A model generated the notes under the pieces. It did no database searches. It saw only the letters and a program-made list of their open reading frames with translations, and was not told the origin of the DNA. Below, one piece after another: positions 35,737 to 44,931 of a stretch of 64,000 bases of DNA. The stretch comes from Longimonas halophila (GTDB lineage Bacteria > Bacteroidota > Rhodothermia > Rhodothermales > Salinibacteraceae): assembly GCF_002554705.1 (NCBI RefSeq), contig NZ_PDEP01000001.1, forward strand, positions 1-64,000, written 5' to 3'. The translations under genes and the position numbers were made by a program. Position 1 is the first letter of the stretch. Each line of letters opens with the position of its first letter.

Positions 35737-37020
35737 ATGGATCACAAGGAAGGGGCATACAAAGTAAAGGACTTGAGCTTGGCGCCGAAAGGCCGTAAGC
35801 GCATTGAATGGGCCGAGAGCCGCATGCCGGTGCTCATGCGCCTGCGCGAAGAGTTTTCGGAAAGCAAGCCGTTTGAGGGCTATAAGATTGCGGGCTGCCT
35901 GCACGTCACGAAAGAGACGGCGGTGCTCGTAGAGACGCTCGCAGCCTGTGGAGCCGAAGTGGCGTGGAGCGGTTGCAATCCGCTCTCGACCAACGACGAG
36001 GTGGCTGCGGCGCTCGCCGAGAACGGCATGGCCGAGATCTACGCCTGGCACGGCCAGGATACGGAGGCCTTCTATTGGAGCATTGACGAGACCATCCAGC
36101 CGAAGGCGCCGCACCTGACGCTCGACGATGGCGCGGACCTGATTTTCCGCGTGCATTCGGAGTATCCAGAGATGGCCGACACCATCGTGGGTGGCTCGGA
36201 GGAGACGACCACGGGTGTGCATCGCCTGCGCGCGATGGACGATGACGGCAAGCTGCTGTATCCGGTCTTTGCGGTGAATGATGCGGAGACGAAGTGGGAC
36301 TTCGACAACGTGTATGGCACCGGCCAGAGCACGATTGACGGCATTCTGCGCGCTTCCAGTGTGATGCTGGCGGGCAAGAACTTTGTCGTGGCAGGCTACG
36401 GACACTGCAGCAGCGGCGTGGCTATGCGGGCGAAGGGCATGGGCGCCAATGTAATCGTGACTGAAGTGAAGCCGACGGCCGCGCTGAAGGCCACCCTCGA
36501 CGGGCACCGTGTGATGACGATGGATGAAGCCGCCAAGATCGGCGACATCTTCGTGACGGCTACCGGCATGAAGGACGTAATTCGCGGACGCCACTTCCTC
36601 GGCATGAAGGACGGTGCAATCGTGTCGAACACCGGCCACTACGATGTGGAGCTGAATCTGGAGGAGCTGGCTGAGCTCTCGGTTGACACACGCGAAGTGC
36701 GCGAGAACAACCGCGAGTATACGCTCGAAAATGGCAAGCGCATCTTCATTCTTGCCGACGGACGTCTCGTGAACCTTGCCGCGGCGGAAGGCCACCCGAG
36801 CGAGGTCATGGACATGAGCTTTGCCAACCAGTTTCAGGCCCACCTCGCGCTGGTACGCAAGCACGAGTCGGGCGAGGCCTTTGGTCCGCACGTGATCGAC
36901 CTGCCTGAAGAACTGGACCAGGAGATTGCACGCATTAAGCTCGATACGATGGGCATTAACATCGACAGCCTGACGGAAGAGCAGGAGATCTACGCCACCG
37001 ACTACTCGGCCGGCACCTGA
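35737..37020 (+). CDS. ahcY: Adenosylhomocysteinase, short form
   Basis: The product has 427 residues. It hydrolyses S-adenosylhomocysteine to adenosine and homocysteine, keeping the methyl cycle running. Seen: AGCLHVTKETAVLVETLAACGAEV, CNPLSTNDEVAAAL, the NAD-binding VVAGYGHCSSGVAMRAKG, FVTATGMKDVIRG, and VSNTGHYDVELNL. SAAEGHPSEVMDMSFANQ-like text completes the core. The protein ends YATDYSAGT and lacks the long C-terminal extension (K-x-x-x-Y-R-Y) of the eukaryotic-type enzyme, so it is the short archaeal/Thermotoga-like form. The ATG at 35737 follows a TTG one codon upstream. A strong terminator follows. Confidence 0.94.
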   Translation: MDHKEGAYKVKDLSLAPKGRKRIEWAESRMPVLMRLREEFSESKPFEGYKIAGCLHVTKETAVLVETLAACGAEVAWSGCNPLSTNDEVAAALAENGMAEIYAWHGQDTEAFYWSIDETIQPKAPHLTLDDGADLIFRVHSEYPEMADTIVGGSEETTTGVHRLRAMDDDGKLLYPVFAVNDAETKWDFDNVYGTGQSTIDGILRASSVMLAGKNFVVAGYGHCSSGVAMRAKGMGANVIVTEVKPTAALKATLDGHRVMTMDEAAKIGDIFVTATGMKDVIRGRHFLGMKDGAIVSNTGHYDVELNLEELAELSVDTREVRENNREYTLENGKRIFILADGRLVNLAAAEGHPSEVMDMSFANQFQAHLALVRKHESGEAFGPHVIDLPEELDQEIARIKLDTMGINIDSLTEEQEIYATDYSAGT

Positions 37021-37057
37021 TTCTCCCTACAGCACATTGCTGTATGACAGACATACG

Positions 37058-37098
37058 CCGTCGCTCTGGGCACTCTGCTCGGGGCGACGGTTTTTTTT
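37058..37098 (+). terminator. Intrinsic terminator of ahcY
   Basis: CCGTCGC (37058-37064) and GCGACGG (37084-37090) form a 7-bp GC stem directly followed by eight T residues (37091-37098). It lies 38 bp after the ahcY stop codon. Confidence 0.85.
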
Positions 37099-37535
37099 GA
37101 TTTTGGATTTGTGATTTTGGGTTGCGGATTGTGGAGGTGTTCGATGGCGCAGGTGTCGATGCTTTGGTGTAGAGAGGATGGAAGGATGGACGGGTGGAGA
37201 GATACGAGTCGGACTGCTGCACGCATTGCGCCACGACGTTGCATCGTGGTTCATCGAGAAGCAACCGCCGACATTCGATTGAGCATGTCAGGAAAGCCGT
37301 CGTCTCCGTGCAATCCTCCATCCCTCTACGCTCCTCCACGATCTTCATCAGAAACCGCAACCTCCTTTCGTCTCGGCCCCATCCAATCCCCAATCGCAAC
37401 CCCCACGGCTGTAACGATACACATCTTGTAGCTACATAGAAGCGCCTTCCGAGCATAAGGCGGAGCAAATATGCCTGTGTATCGGGGCGCTTTGTAGTTG
37501 TTAGATTCCTTATGTAATAGACGCACACAGTTGTT
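37099..37535. other. Intergenic region, 437 bp, AT-rich with GATTTTG-like repeats
   Basis: No gene is supported. Positions about 37098-37135 contain degenerate GATTTTG/GATTTG repeats. The segment before 37535 is AT-rich and should hold the promoter of the next gene. Confidence 0.55.
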
Positions 37536-38060
37536 ATGGCTACACAGACAGCATCCTCCCCAACGACCGAATCAACAACCGCTCGTTCAATCAGTCCGTG
37601 GGACTGGTGGCGTGGTGCACTGGGTGGCTTCCTGGGCAGCGTTGGCTTTGGACTGATGATGGCGTTTATCATGCCGCCGCCCCTGCTGGAGGTCGTCATT
37701 CCGAACATGTATGGCATTGCGGCCACGCCGGATAACCCCGCGCCACTGGCCGGGTGGTTCTTCCACCAGTTTCATGGCGTCACGCTGGGCCTGGCGTACG
37801 TAGCGTATGTGGAGCTTCCGGCGGTGCGCGCCTGGAAGGATGCCCGGACATTTTCCGGAGCCATTCTGCACGGACTCATTTGGGGCATAGTCACGACGCT
37901 CATTCTGGCGGTGCTGGTAATGCCGCTCTGGCTGCAGGCGGTGGGCTTTCCCATGGCGCCGCCCTTCCCGAATCTGGGGGCGCCCACCATCATGAGCCTG
38001 ATCGGGCACATCGTGTACGCGCTTCCGCTGGCCGGGCTTTACGCCCTCTATCGCGGATAA
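37536..38060 (+). CDS. Small multispanning membrane protein of unknown function
   Basis: The product has 174 residues with four hydrophobic segments: ALGGFLGSVGFGLMMAFIM (about 27-46), FFHQFHGVTLGLAYVAYVE, ILHGLIWGIVTTLILAVLVM and ISLIGHIVYALPLAGLYAL-like text at the end. His residues in the second and third segments (HQFH, LHGLIWG, GHIVY) are spaced like those of metal- or haem-binding membrane proteins in haloarchaea and halophilic bacteria, but no family can be named. It starts after the long AT-rich gap and ends before a bidirectional-looking hairpin. Confidence 0.6.
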   Translation: MATQTASSPTTESTTARSISPWDWWRGALGGFLGSVGFGLMMAFIMPPPLLEVVIPNMYGIAATPDNPAPLAGWFFHQFHGVTLGLAYVAYVELPAVRAWKDARTFSGAILHGLIWGIVTTLILAVLVMPLWLQAVGFPMAPPFPNLGAPTIMSLIGHIVYALPLAGLYALYRG

Positions 38061-38091
38061 CGTGACGCGTCGGGCTCCTACGACCAAACGC

Positions 38092-38130
38092 CACCAGCCG
38101 GTTGCTCCCATACAGGGCAACCGGCTGGTG
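38092..38130. terminator. Hairpin between convergent genes, possible terminator
   Basis: CACCAGCCGGTTGC (38092-38105) and GCAACCGGCTGGTG (38117-38130) form a perfect 14-bp stem with an 11-base loop. It lies between convergent genes (stop codons at 38060 and 38204). No T-run follows on either side, so it may be a factor-assisted terminator or mRNA-end stabiliser. Confidence 0.55.
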
Positions 38131-38203
38131 TGGTGATGCCAATACGTTGTACAGGGGGATGCATGGGGCATCCGCCCATCAGCGTGCCCGTAGACGAGAA
38201 AAG

Positions 38204-39991
38204 TCAGCCGTCAAGGAAAATCGCTCCCTGGTCGATCATCGTCTCCCGGATGCCTGAGTCGAGTCGAGTCTCTTCGTTAAATGTTATGTCTTGCAAGTTT
38301 GCAACCAGTACGTCTGCAAGATGGGAATCGGGGCCCTGGAGATTGGCACCTCGGAGATCAGCACCTTGGAGATTGGCACCTTGGAGATTGGCACTCCAGA
38401 GATTGGTGTCCCGGAGATTAGTTTCCTGGAGGTCGGTGTCTCGGAGATCAGCGCCCTGGAGATGAGCGCCCAGGAGATCGGCGCCCAGAAGATTAGCACG
38501 CAGGAGATTGACACCCCGGAGGTCGGCGTCTTGGAGGTCGGCATCTTGGAGGTCAGCGTCTTGGAGGTCAGCGCCTATGAGATTGGCATCCCGGAGGTCG
38601 GCGTCTTGGAGCTCGACATTCCGAAGGTTGGCGTCTTGGAGCTCGACATTCCGGAGATCGGCGCGCCAGAGCTCGGCACGCCGGAGATCGGCGCCTCGGA
38701 GATTGGCATCCCGGAGGTCAGCGCTCCGGAGGTCAGCGCCTCGGAGATTGGCATCCCGGAGGTCGGCGCCCAGAAGATTAGCACTCAGAAGATTAGCACG
38801 CAGGAGATTGACACCCCGGAGGTCGGCGCTCCTGAGATCGGCAAAGATTAGCGTTACAGTGGATAACCTGCAGCCCATCCACGATATAGCAGAAAGGTGT
38901 TGAGATGTAGGGTTTAATGCATGCAAACGACGGATCCAGTTAAATGGAGCAGTTCTCGTTTCCTCGTCAAAAACACTAACGATATAGGTTGGCGCATCAC
39001 CGTTAGGCTCAAAGTCTCGCAATTGACGGTCGCGATGGCGGAGTGCCTTTCGGCATGCGTCCAGCATCGCGAGGATAGACCGTTCCGTATTCACAGCCCA
39101 ATTTTTTTGCTGTTGAAAGTCCAGATCTTGATCGATCTCTTTCATCGGTACATCGTGCGGGATGGTGTGGCGGAGCATATCTGTAAACGTCTCCTGCCAG
39201 GCTTCGGCGTCCACCCCTCGTTTCGATAGTTCGGCATGACTGTAGGAGGCATCACTGGATTCATCCGCATCCGTCTCCCACGTCTCGACGAGAATAGTGA
39301 TTTCGTCCTGGATGAACCGGTACAAGTCCCGGCCAATATCAGCCGGGCCGCAGATCTCAATCCATTTCACAATGCATTTCCTGAGATTGAGCGCATAGCG
39401 CCCTCCGTCTTTATGCTGCTGGTACCGGTCGTGGATCTCGTCAATAGCTCTGACGATCCTCTTGGCTGTCAGGTATTCTGCAAAGGTCTTGTGGGTAAAC
39501 TCGAAGGTCTCAACGCCTTTCGGGGTCTCCCCGGAGCGGCGGAAATAGAAGGCGGCGAGTAGCTGCGTGATACCGTCCTCGAGCTTCTCTCGGACTACAC
39601 TAAAGTGCCGTTCGAGTGATGCTTCCTTGCACCGTTTTTCGATCGCGGGAATCGTGGTTGTGCGCCCATTGCCATGCCAGGCATCCAGCGCAATTTCTTC
39701 CAATACGCGAAGGAATCCACGCTTCTGTTCATTTTCATCTTCTCCAGACAGTACGTCAGCACCGGGATGCGGCCCAAAATCGTAATCTCGCCGGTAGACG
39801 CCGTCCAGAAGATGGGCGTACACGGTATTCAGGCGTGCGTCCTCGTCGAATTGGGACGGATCGTCACTGTACGCCAGCGCCACAAGGTAATTCAGCAGCG
39901 GCTGTGCCGTGATGTCTGCGAGCTGTTCGGTGTCAAGATCATTCGGTAACTCTGTGAAGGCAGGTTGCTCTGTGATCTTGCCGTATTGCTC
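38204..39991 (-). pseudogene. C-terminal part of the NACHT protein: helical region and pentapeptide repeats
   Basis: This frame continues directly from the NTPase half after a TGA at 39992-39994, reading EQYGKITEQPAFTELPNDLD onward. It could restart at a GTG at 39883 (559 residues). Residues about 1-340 of that product are helical, with a winged-helix or HETHS-like part (FEFTHKTFAEYLTAKRIV), typical of the region after NACHT. About 34 consecutive pentapeptide repeats follow (A-D/N-L-x-x), such as GADLRDANLRGADLR, predicted to fold as a right-handed quadrilateral beta-helix that can mimic DNA. Without its NTPase half it would be inactive unless the TGA is read through. Confidence 0.7.
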
Positions 39992-41428
39992 TCACCAGTC
40001 GTTGCGTTGGTCGACCTGCAAAAGCCCGTCTGGATCTACGTAAGACTTGGGATTGTCTTCAGGCACGAACGGAACCATGTAGAATACAGAAGACGGGCGC
40101 CGAAGAACTTCCTTGGCCGCTGCTGAGGCAATTTTGCGTCCAGACAACAGGACACGGACGCGGAACGTGTGCTGGTTGAGATTCAGGACTTTGTCCTTCA
40201 CCTCTCGTACGAACTTCGCAGCTTCCCGAGCACCGACTGCCCCTTGCATGGACAGCTCGTCGAGGCCGTCCAAGATGAGCAGAAGTGAGTCGCCGTCGAG
40301 CGGGTATATGTCGCGGGGAAAGAGTTTGGCGTCGTGCAGGTATTCGTGAACAGCCTCGCGAAGACCTTTGCTCGTATCCAGGTTGTGTAGCGGAACGTAC
40401 AGTACCGGCATTTTCTTCGATGTGGCAAGCTCGTCGGCAAGCATGCAGCAGAAAGAAGACTTCCCGATGCCCGGATCTGCGCTGATGATTCGAATGGCAT
40501 CATCAGGGTCTGCGCCATTGAGCCAATCGAGGACAGCAGTTTTTAGATCCACGACCCGCTTGGTCTCATCGTGGTCGCGTTTCAGACGTTCGGCCATCAT
40601 CTCGCCGACTTCAGGGGAGATCTCTTCATTAGCGATCTCATCTGAATCATCCTCAACCAGCGTGTACGCTCGTGGCCAAATGTACATCTGCCGGAGGCTC
40701 ACCGCTTCCCCGAAGACCGGCTTGTCCACCTCCTCCTGCACGATGGCACGATATCGTTCCCAGGCTGCCTCTGCCTTCTCATGATGAGAAAACGGGATTT
40801 TGAGGTGGTCCTTCAGGAACTGGAAGGCGTCGAGGTGGGATCGCCAGGTGTCGATCAGCGACTTTCGAAAGTAGCTGGGCAGGTGGCCACAAGCGGCTTG
40901 CGCCTCTCCACGTTCGACGCCGAGGGCGACGAACCAATCTTTCAGGTCCTCCTGGACCGTGTGGAGGATGTCAATTTCTGCAGGGCGATCGAAGAAAGAG
41001 GCAGTGATCCGGAGGTTTTCGTCCGCGAGGCGAATGCTCAACTCATTGTGGAGTTGATCACGCATTGCATCCTCGACCGGAAGTTCTTTTCCGGAATATG
41101 CATCCCGGAAACGGGCGCCGTGGTCCAGGATGAGCCGACTCATAGCATCCAGAAGCGATTCGTGGATCAGAAGCCAGGCCAGCGGCCCCGGCTGATCCTG
41201 AACCGCATGTAGCGTCTTTGCGTCGCCAAATCGCGTGTAGGTAGAGATAACGTTCTTCATCGCTCCACCAATGGCGCCCGGACTTCCAGTAGAAACCCCG
41301 ATCAGCCCGCTGACGGTTGCCTTTCCAAGATCTGCAAACAGCCCCCGGTAGTCGATGCCGAGTTGTTCAGCGAGGTCTGATACCGGCGCTCCAATCAAAA
41401 TCCCCGGTTCCCGTGTGTCACCGCTCAT
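39992..41428 (-). pseudogene. N-terminal part of a NACHT-type STAND NTPase, ended by an in-frame TGA
   Basis: The frame gives 478 residues before TGA. The NACHT module is clear: Walker A SADPGIGKSSFCCMLADEL (about 315-333), Walker B SLLLILDGLDELSMQG (about 387-402) and a sensor-like ATPase part (RVLLSGRKIASAAAKEVL). The preceding 300 residues are helical and of unknown fold. NACHT/STAND proteins oligomerise on sensing a signal; many bacterial ones defend against phage. The frame resumes exactly after the TGA with text that continues the same fold, so this is one broken 1074-codon gene. Rare readthrough or a sequencing error is possible. Confidence 0.75.
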
Positions 41429-41483
41429 ATTTGAGATTATGTATTGAGAATATGGAATTGAGTAGGAATATTTACACTAATAG

Positions 41484-41489
41484 AGTATA
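41484..41489 (-). promoter_or_regulatory. Candidate -10 element of the NACHT gene
   Basis: On the minus strand TGCTATACT (-10 with extended TG) lies 55 bp before the NACHT start codon. The -35 region is weak. The surrounding 100 bp are AT-rich. Confidence 0.35.
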
Positions 41490-41618
41490 GCAGAAAAGAG
41501 TAAAAATCCACTCGACCCGCTATTGCAGAACTCGAAGCCGCTTTGATTTTGATATGTGCTCACTCTCATCCTAATCCTCAGTCGAAAGTCAAACATCCGC
41601 AATCCATCCCTCCAAGCC

Positions 41619-41651
41619 AAAACGCCCCGCCAGCAATAAGCCAGCAGGGCG
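41619..41651 (-). terminator. Intrinsic terminator after the Bax-inhibitor gene
   Basis: On the minus strand, a GC stem of about 12 bp with two G-U pairs and one mismatch (arms 41651-41640 and 41634-41623) is followed by TTTT (41622-41619). It lies about 60 bp after the stop codon of the Bax-inhibitor-1 gene. Confidence 0.5.
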
Positions 41652-41712
41652 CTTGGGGAAATGGCGGGTTCAAAACACTTCGCACTTCGACTTTAGAGTT
41701 TTGCCTTTGTCC

Positions 41713-42429
41713 TTACTCCCCTTGCATAAAGAGCGAGAGGACGTACCAGAAGAGGAGGCCGAGCGAGGCAAAGAGCTCCAGCGACGCCGCTACGTAGCGG
41801 TCTTCGGGGTAGTGATGCAGCACATTGGAGGTGTCGTAGAGGATCGCAGCCCCCGCAAATACGACCATGCCCACGGCGAAGAAGGTGCCCAGCTCATATC
41901 CGAAGAGCGAGCCGCCTACAATGAGCACCAGCGCGCCTACGCCGCCCCAGATGAGGAGGCTGCGCAAGAAGGAAAAGTCCTTGCGCGTGTAGAACGCAAT
42001 GAAGGTGAGTCCGAGGAAGCCAAGGAGCGTGACGGAGGCCGCGCTTTCAATGACGCCGGGCGCCATCATCTGGGCCATAAAGAGCAGCGGCACCAGAATG
42101 AGCGCCTGAGCCACCACGAATCCGGCCAACGCCAGGTACTGCGTGCCCAGGTCTTGCGCCTGATGTGCGGCGCGGCTGGCCAGCCAGTTAATCAGGATGA
42201 AACCGCCCATGGGAATAAGCCAGCTTATGCTGAGCATGCCACGAGCAATAGGCTCGGCCAGCCCCAGCGAGAAGAGGCCATACAGCACGGCCACACACCC
42301 AACCACGGCGCTGGCCAGGTGCAGGTAGGTGCGCAGAATAAACGTGGCGCGGGTGTCGACATCGGCCATAGCAACAGCCGAAGAGGACGCCCAGTCGGGA
42401 TATTCAGTGCGACGAGAGGAGGACGACAT
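41713..42429 (-). CDS. Bax inhibitor-1/YccA family membrane protein
   Basis: The product has 238 residues with seven hydrophobic helices, for example FILRTYLHLASAVVGCVAVLYGLFSLG and SISWLIPMGGFILINWLA. The end of helix 6 and the final helix carry the family pattern: VVFAGAAILYDTSNVLHHYPEDRYVAASLELFASLGLLFWYVLSLF, with Asp in LYDTSN matching the conserved pore Asp. BI-1 proteins leak Ca2+ in a pH-dependent way and affect stress responses. The ATG at 42429 is preferred over a start 18 codons upstream. It follows the antiporter gene by 93 bp, possibly co-transcribed. Confidence 0.88.
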   Translation of the reverse strand: MSSSSRRTEYPDWASSSAVAMADVDTRATFILRTYLHLASAVVGCVAVLYGLFSLGLAEPIARGMLSISWLIPMGGFILINWLASRAAHQAQDLGTQYLALAGFVVAQALILVPLLFMAQMMAPGVIESAASVTLLGFLGLTFIAFYTRKDFSFLRSLLIWGGVGALVLIVGGSLFGYELGTFFAVGMVVFAGAAILYDTSNVLHHYPEDRYVAASLELFASLGLLFWYVLSLFMQGE

Positions 42430-42522
42430 ACAAGCAGAGGGAACGTCTTGAGTAGAGGGTCGGATGATACTGCGTGTGTACACCTCTAACGCGGGATCAG
42501 GATCCGTTGCAGGAGGCTATGC

Positions 42523-43470
42523 TCAAACGATTACACTCAGCGCAATGTAGGCGATGTATCCGCCAAATAGCAGCGTGCCTTCGATCCGCGTAAGGCGGCG
42601 TCCGGTAAACAAGAACGCGAGCAGTACCAGGGCGGTGCCGCCCATGACCCACTGGTCTATGGTCAGAACTCGCTCAGGAATACCAAGTGGCAGCGCAGCG
42701 GCGGAGACGCCCAGAATGCCCAGCAGGTTGAAGATGTTGCTGCCCAACACGTTGCCCACCGCAACTTCGGCCTGTCCGCGTAGGGCCGCAATAGTAGACA
42801 CGGCAAGCTCGGGCAGCGAGGTGCCCACCGCCACGATGGTCAGTCCGATTACAGCTTCGGAGAGCCCAAACAGGGTGGCAATACCGACTGCGCCCCGCAG
42901 CAGCACCTGCGATCCGCCGACGAGCAGCCCAAGTCCTCCGACGATGTACAGCAGCATCCATCCGGTCGAGAGCGACGAAGATGATGTGGCTTCGTCGTAC
43001 ACAGTGGCCGATGCAGCGTAGACGGCGCGTTCGCTTTGGTAGGCCCACACCAGGTATCCGGCGAGCGCAGCCAGCAAGAGGAGCGCGTCGAGGCGGGTGA
43101 GCAGGGCACCGGTGGTCATTAAGAGCATCGCCAGCGCAGTAGCACCGACCATCGCGAGGGCATCGCGCGAGAGGCTGGCGGGCGGCACTGCAATGGGGGA
43201 GATCAGCGCACAGGTGCCCAGGATGAGTAAGATGTTGCTGATGTTACTGCCTACCACGTTGCCAACCGCGATATCGGGACGCTGAGAGAGCGCCGCATCC
43301 ACCGACACCGCCAGTTCGGGCGCCGAGGTGCCCATGCCCACGATGAGAAGTCCGCTCAAGAGCGGCGAAAGTCCGATACGATCGGCGGCGGCAAGCGCCC
43401 CTCGGATGAGCGATTCGCCGCCTACGCTAAGCAGAACGACACCCGCCAGAAGAAACAGAAGATCAGTCAT
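42523..43470 (-). CDS. Calcium/sodium antiporter (CaCA family, YrbG-like)
   Basis: The product has 315 residues with two homologous halves of about five helices each. Each half carries the alpha-repeat: GTSAPELAVSVDAALSQRPDIAVGNVVGSNISNILLILG (about 48-86) and GTSLPELAVSTIAALRGQAEVAVGNVLGSNIFNLLGILG (about 216-254), the ion-binding signatures of K+-independent Na+/Ca2+ exchangers. Length and layout are normal. The cupin gene precedes it by 12 bp and BI-1 follows after 93 bp; a calcium-handling link between the exchanger and the BI-1 leak channel is plausible but inferred. Confidence 0.92.
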   Translation of the reverse strand: MTDLLFLLAGVVLLSVGGESLIRGALAAADRIGLSPLLSGLLIVGMGTSAPELAVSVDAALSQRPDIAVGNVVGSNISNILLILGTCALISPIAVPPASLSRDALAMVGATALAMLLMTTGALLTRLDALLLLAALAGYLVWAYQSERAVYAASATVYDEATSSSSLSTGWMLLYIVGGLGLLVGGSQVLLRGAVGIATLFGLSEAVIGLTIVAVGTSLPELAVSTIAALRGQAEVAVGNVLGSNIFNLLGILGVSAAALPLGIPERVLTIDQWVMGGTALVLLAFLFTGRRLTRIEGTLLFGGYIAYIALSVIV

Positions 43471-43482
43471 GCATAGAAGCGG

Positions 43483-43989
43483 TTATCGCGTGAGCTGGGT
43501 GATAAGGTCGGTGTGGTGCGGATAGCGTTGCACGAGCGTCTCGCGGGCAGGCGCTTCAAAGTCGGCGAAGGTGAAGCCGGGCGCGACCGTGCATCCAGCC
43601 AAAACGTACCCCGCGGGGTCGTTCACGGTCGCGGCGAACAGGTGACCACGAGGTATCACAAGCTGAAGCTGCTCGCCCGCACGTACATCGCGCCCAAGCA
43701 TAGGCTGCGAGAGCGTGCCCGTCTCGGGATCGATGATGTGCAGCGTGCACGAGGTGCCGTCGTAAAAGTGCCAGATTTCTTCTTGCTGGATGCGATGAAA
43801 CGCCGAAAATTCAGGGGGTTCCAGCAGATAATAAATGGAGGTGCTAAACGGACGATCGCCCTCAAAGCGCTGGGGCAGCGCGTCGGCAGCAATGGATTCG
43901 TCAGCGCGGTAGATTTCGCGGTAGAGACCGCCTTCTTCGGGAAGCGGCTCCAGGTCGAGGTGGTCGATCCAGTCGGCAGCGGTGGGCAT
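43483..43989 (-). CDS. DUF985 cupin-fold protein
   Basis: The product has 168 residues. The DUF985 pattern is clear: WIDHLDLEPLPEEGGLYREIYR, STSIYYLLEPPEFSAFHRI, EEIWHFYDGTSCTLHII, then RAGEQLQLVIPRGHLFAATV and YVLAGCTVAPGFTFADFEA. The His and Glu residues of FHRIQQEEIWHF sit in the metal-binding cupin pocket. The substrate is unknown. The ATG at 43989 begins the conserved start; the frame is open 28 codons upstream. It begins a minus-strand run with the antiporter and the BI-1 gene. Confidence 0.9.
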   Translation of the reverse strand: MPTAADWIDHLDLEPLPEEGGLYREIYRADESIAADALPQRFEGDRPFSTSIYYLLEPPEFSAFHRIQQEEIWHFYDGTSCTLHIIDPETGTLSQPMLGRDVRAGEQLQLVIPRGHLFAATVNDPAGYVLAGCTVAPGFTFADFEAPARETLVQRYPHHTDLITQLTR

Positions 43990-44041
43990 GCGGGAAACAG
44001 ATTGAGAGTAGGTAACGAGCGTTTCAGGAGGGCATCGATAC

Positions 44042-44095
44042 GGAGGACGCCGGAGCGTCTCCATCGTGTGCATCCAACGGGGGACCGTTGGATGC
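44042..44095. repeat. Two adjacent hairpins, including an AACGG/CCGTT stem
   Basis: GACGC-CGGA-GCGTC (44046-44059), extendable with one bulge, is followed at 44070-44095 by GCATCCAACGG, GGGA and CCGTTGGATGC, a perfect 11-bp stem. The core AACGGGGGACCGTT is the same as in the hairpin at 33964-33989 on the other strand. It lies 53 bp upstream of the cupin start. Confidence 0.55.
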
Positions 44096-44931
44096 AGAGG
44101 GATCTGCTTTTATTTGGGTACCTGTCCGATGTGAACGGAGGGGGGCATTCCTCGTTCGTGGCTCGCACTCTCCTCGCAGGCTGGCATCCCCTCAACTGAC
44201 CTTCTTCCTGCCCCCGTCGGAGGAGAAGGAACTTATGGGGCTGCAAAAAAACAAGTGCTTGGGAAGGTGAGATGAGGTAGGCGATTCCAGCATGATTTCG
44301 AATCAGCACACCCATAGCCAGGGCCCGCTTGCGTTCCCGGCAAGAGGACGGGGCAGAGCCCCTGAACAGCCTGTGTCGCACGGCGGAGGGGCCGTAGGTC
44401 ATGCCTGTGGTGCCATGCGACGAGGTGACATGTGTGAGGGCCAACTGTGTACGTCCTCGCCGTAATGCTCCAACCGGATTTGGTATCACGTGACCATCGC
44501 CAGAATAGATCTGACAGGTCTCGGAAGACCTGTCAGATCTTTACCATCTCAGCGCCCCCCATGCGATGTGAGGATGCCTGGAAACAGGCACGAGAAGCGG
44601 ACGATGAGACCCGGCCGTTGGAGCGGAGCATTTAGCCTGCGGGGGCTGTCGCGTGCCGGGCACCACGAGCAGCCCCTGCGTATCCAACCAAACAAGACCG
44701 ATTCACGCACCTGCTGCCTTTTCCAATTGTGGGAGCGCTTTCCACACGCGAAACGTGAAGGAAGCGACAAGAATTCGATCAGGAAGTGCTTACAATTCGA
44801 CAGCGCGGAATCACTGTTCGGCAGATGGGATTGCAGCGCGCAACACGGAGCCGGTTGATGCGGCACGTAGCTACGACGCTATCGCCGCGACCCTCGGCAC
44901 ACTGCATGCTCATTACAGCCCACGAGCTATT
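44096..44931. other. Intergenic region, 836 bp, no supported gene
   Basis: No frame here has recognisable motifs. The palindrome at 44507-44540 is the only striking structure. Frames of 60-122 codons on both strands have mixed, unconserved composition, and the long frame leading into mgsA starts in this region but has no conserved sequence before 44932. Confidence 0.55.
44507..44540. repeat. 15-bp perfect palindrome with 4-base loop
   Basis: AGATCTGACAGGTCT (44507-44521) and AGACCTGTCAGATCT (44526-44540) flank CGGA. The stem is followed by TTTACC, so it could act as a weak terminator. The GACAGGTCT/AGACCTGTC core resembles, from memory, short extragenic palindromes dispersed in several bacterial genomes. 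Confidence 0.6.

Noticed and set aside
38291-38851. Plus-strand 186-codon frame rich in E-I-G-x-x repeats
   Set aside because: It is the antisense shadow of the pentapeptide-repeat tract; the repeat is explained by the minus-strand protein.
38304-38873. CRISPR-like periodic repeat
   Set aside because: The 15-bp period is degenerate with no unique spacers and is coding for pentapeptides.
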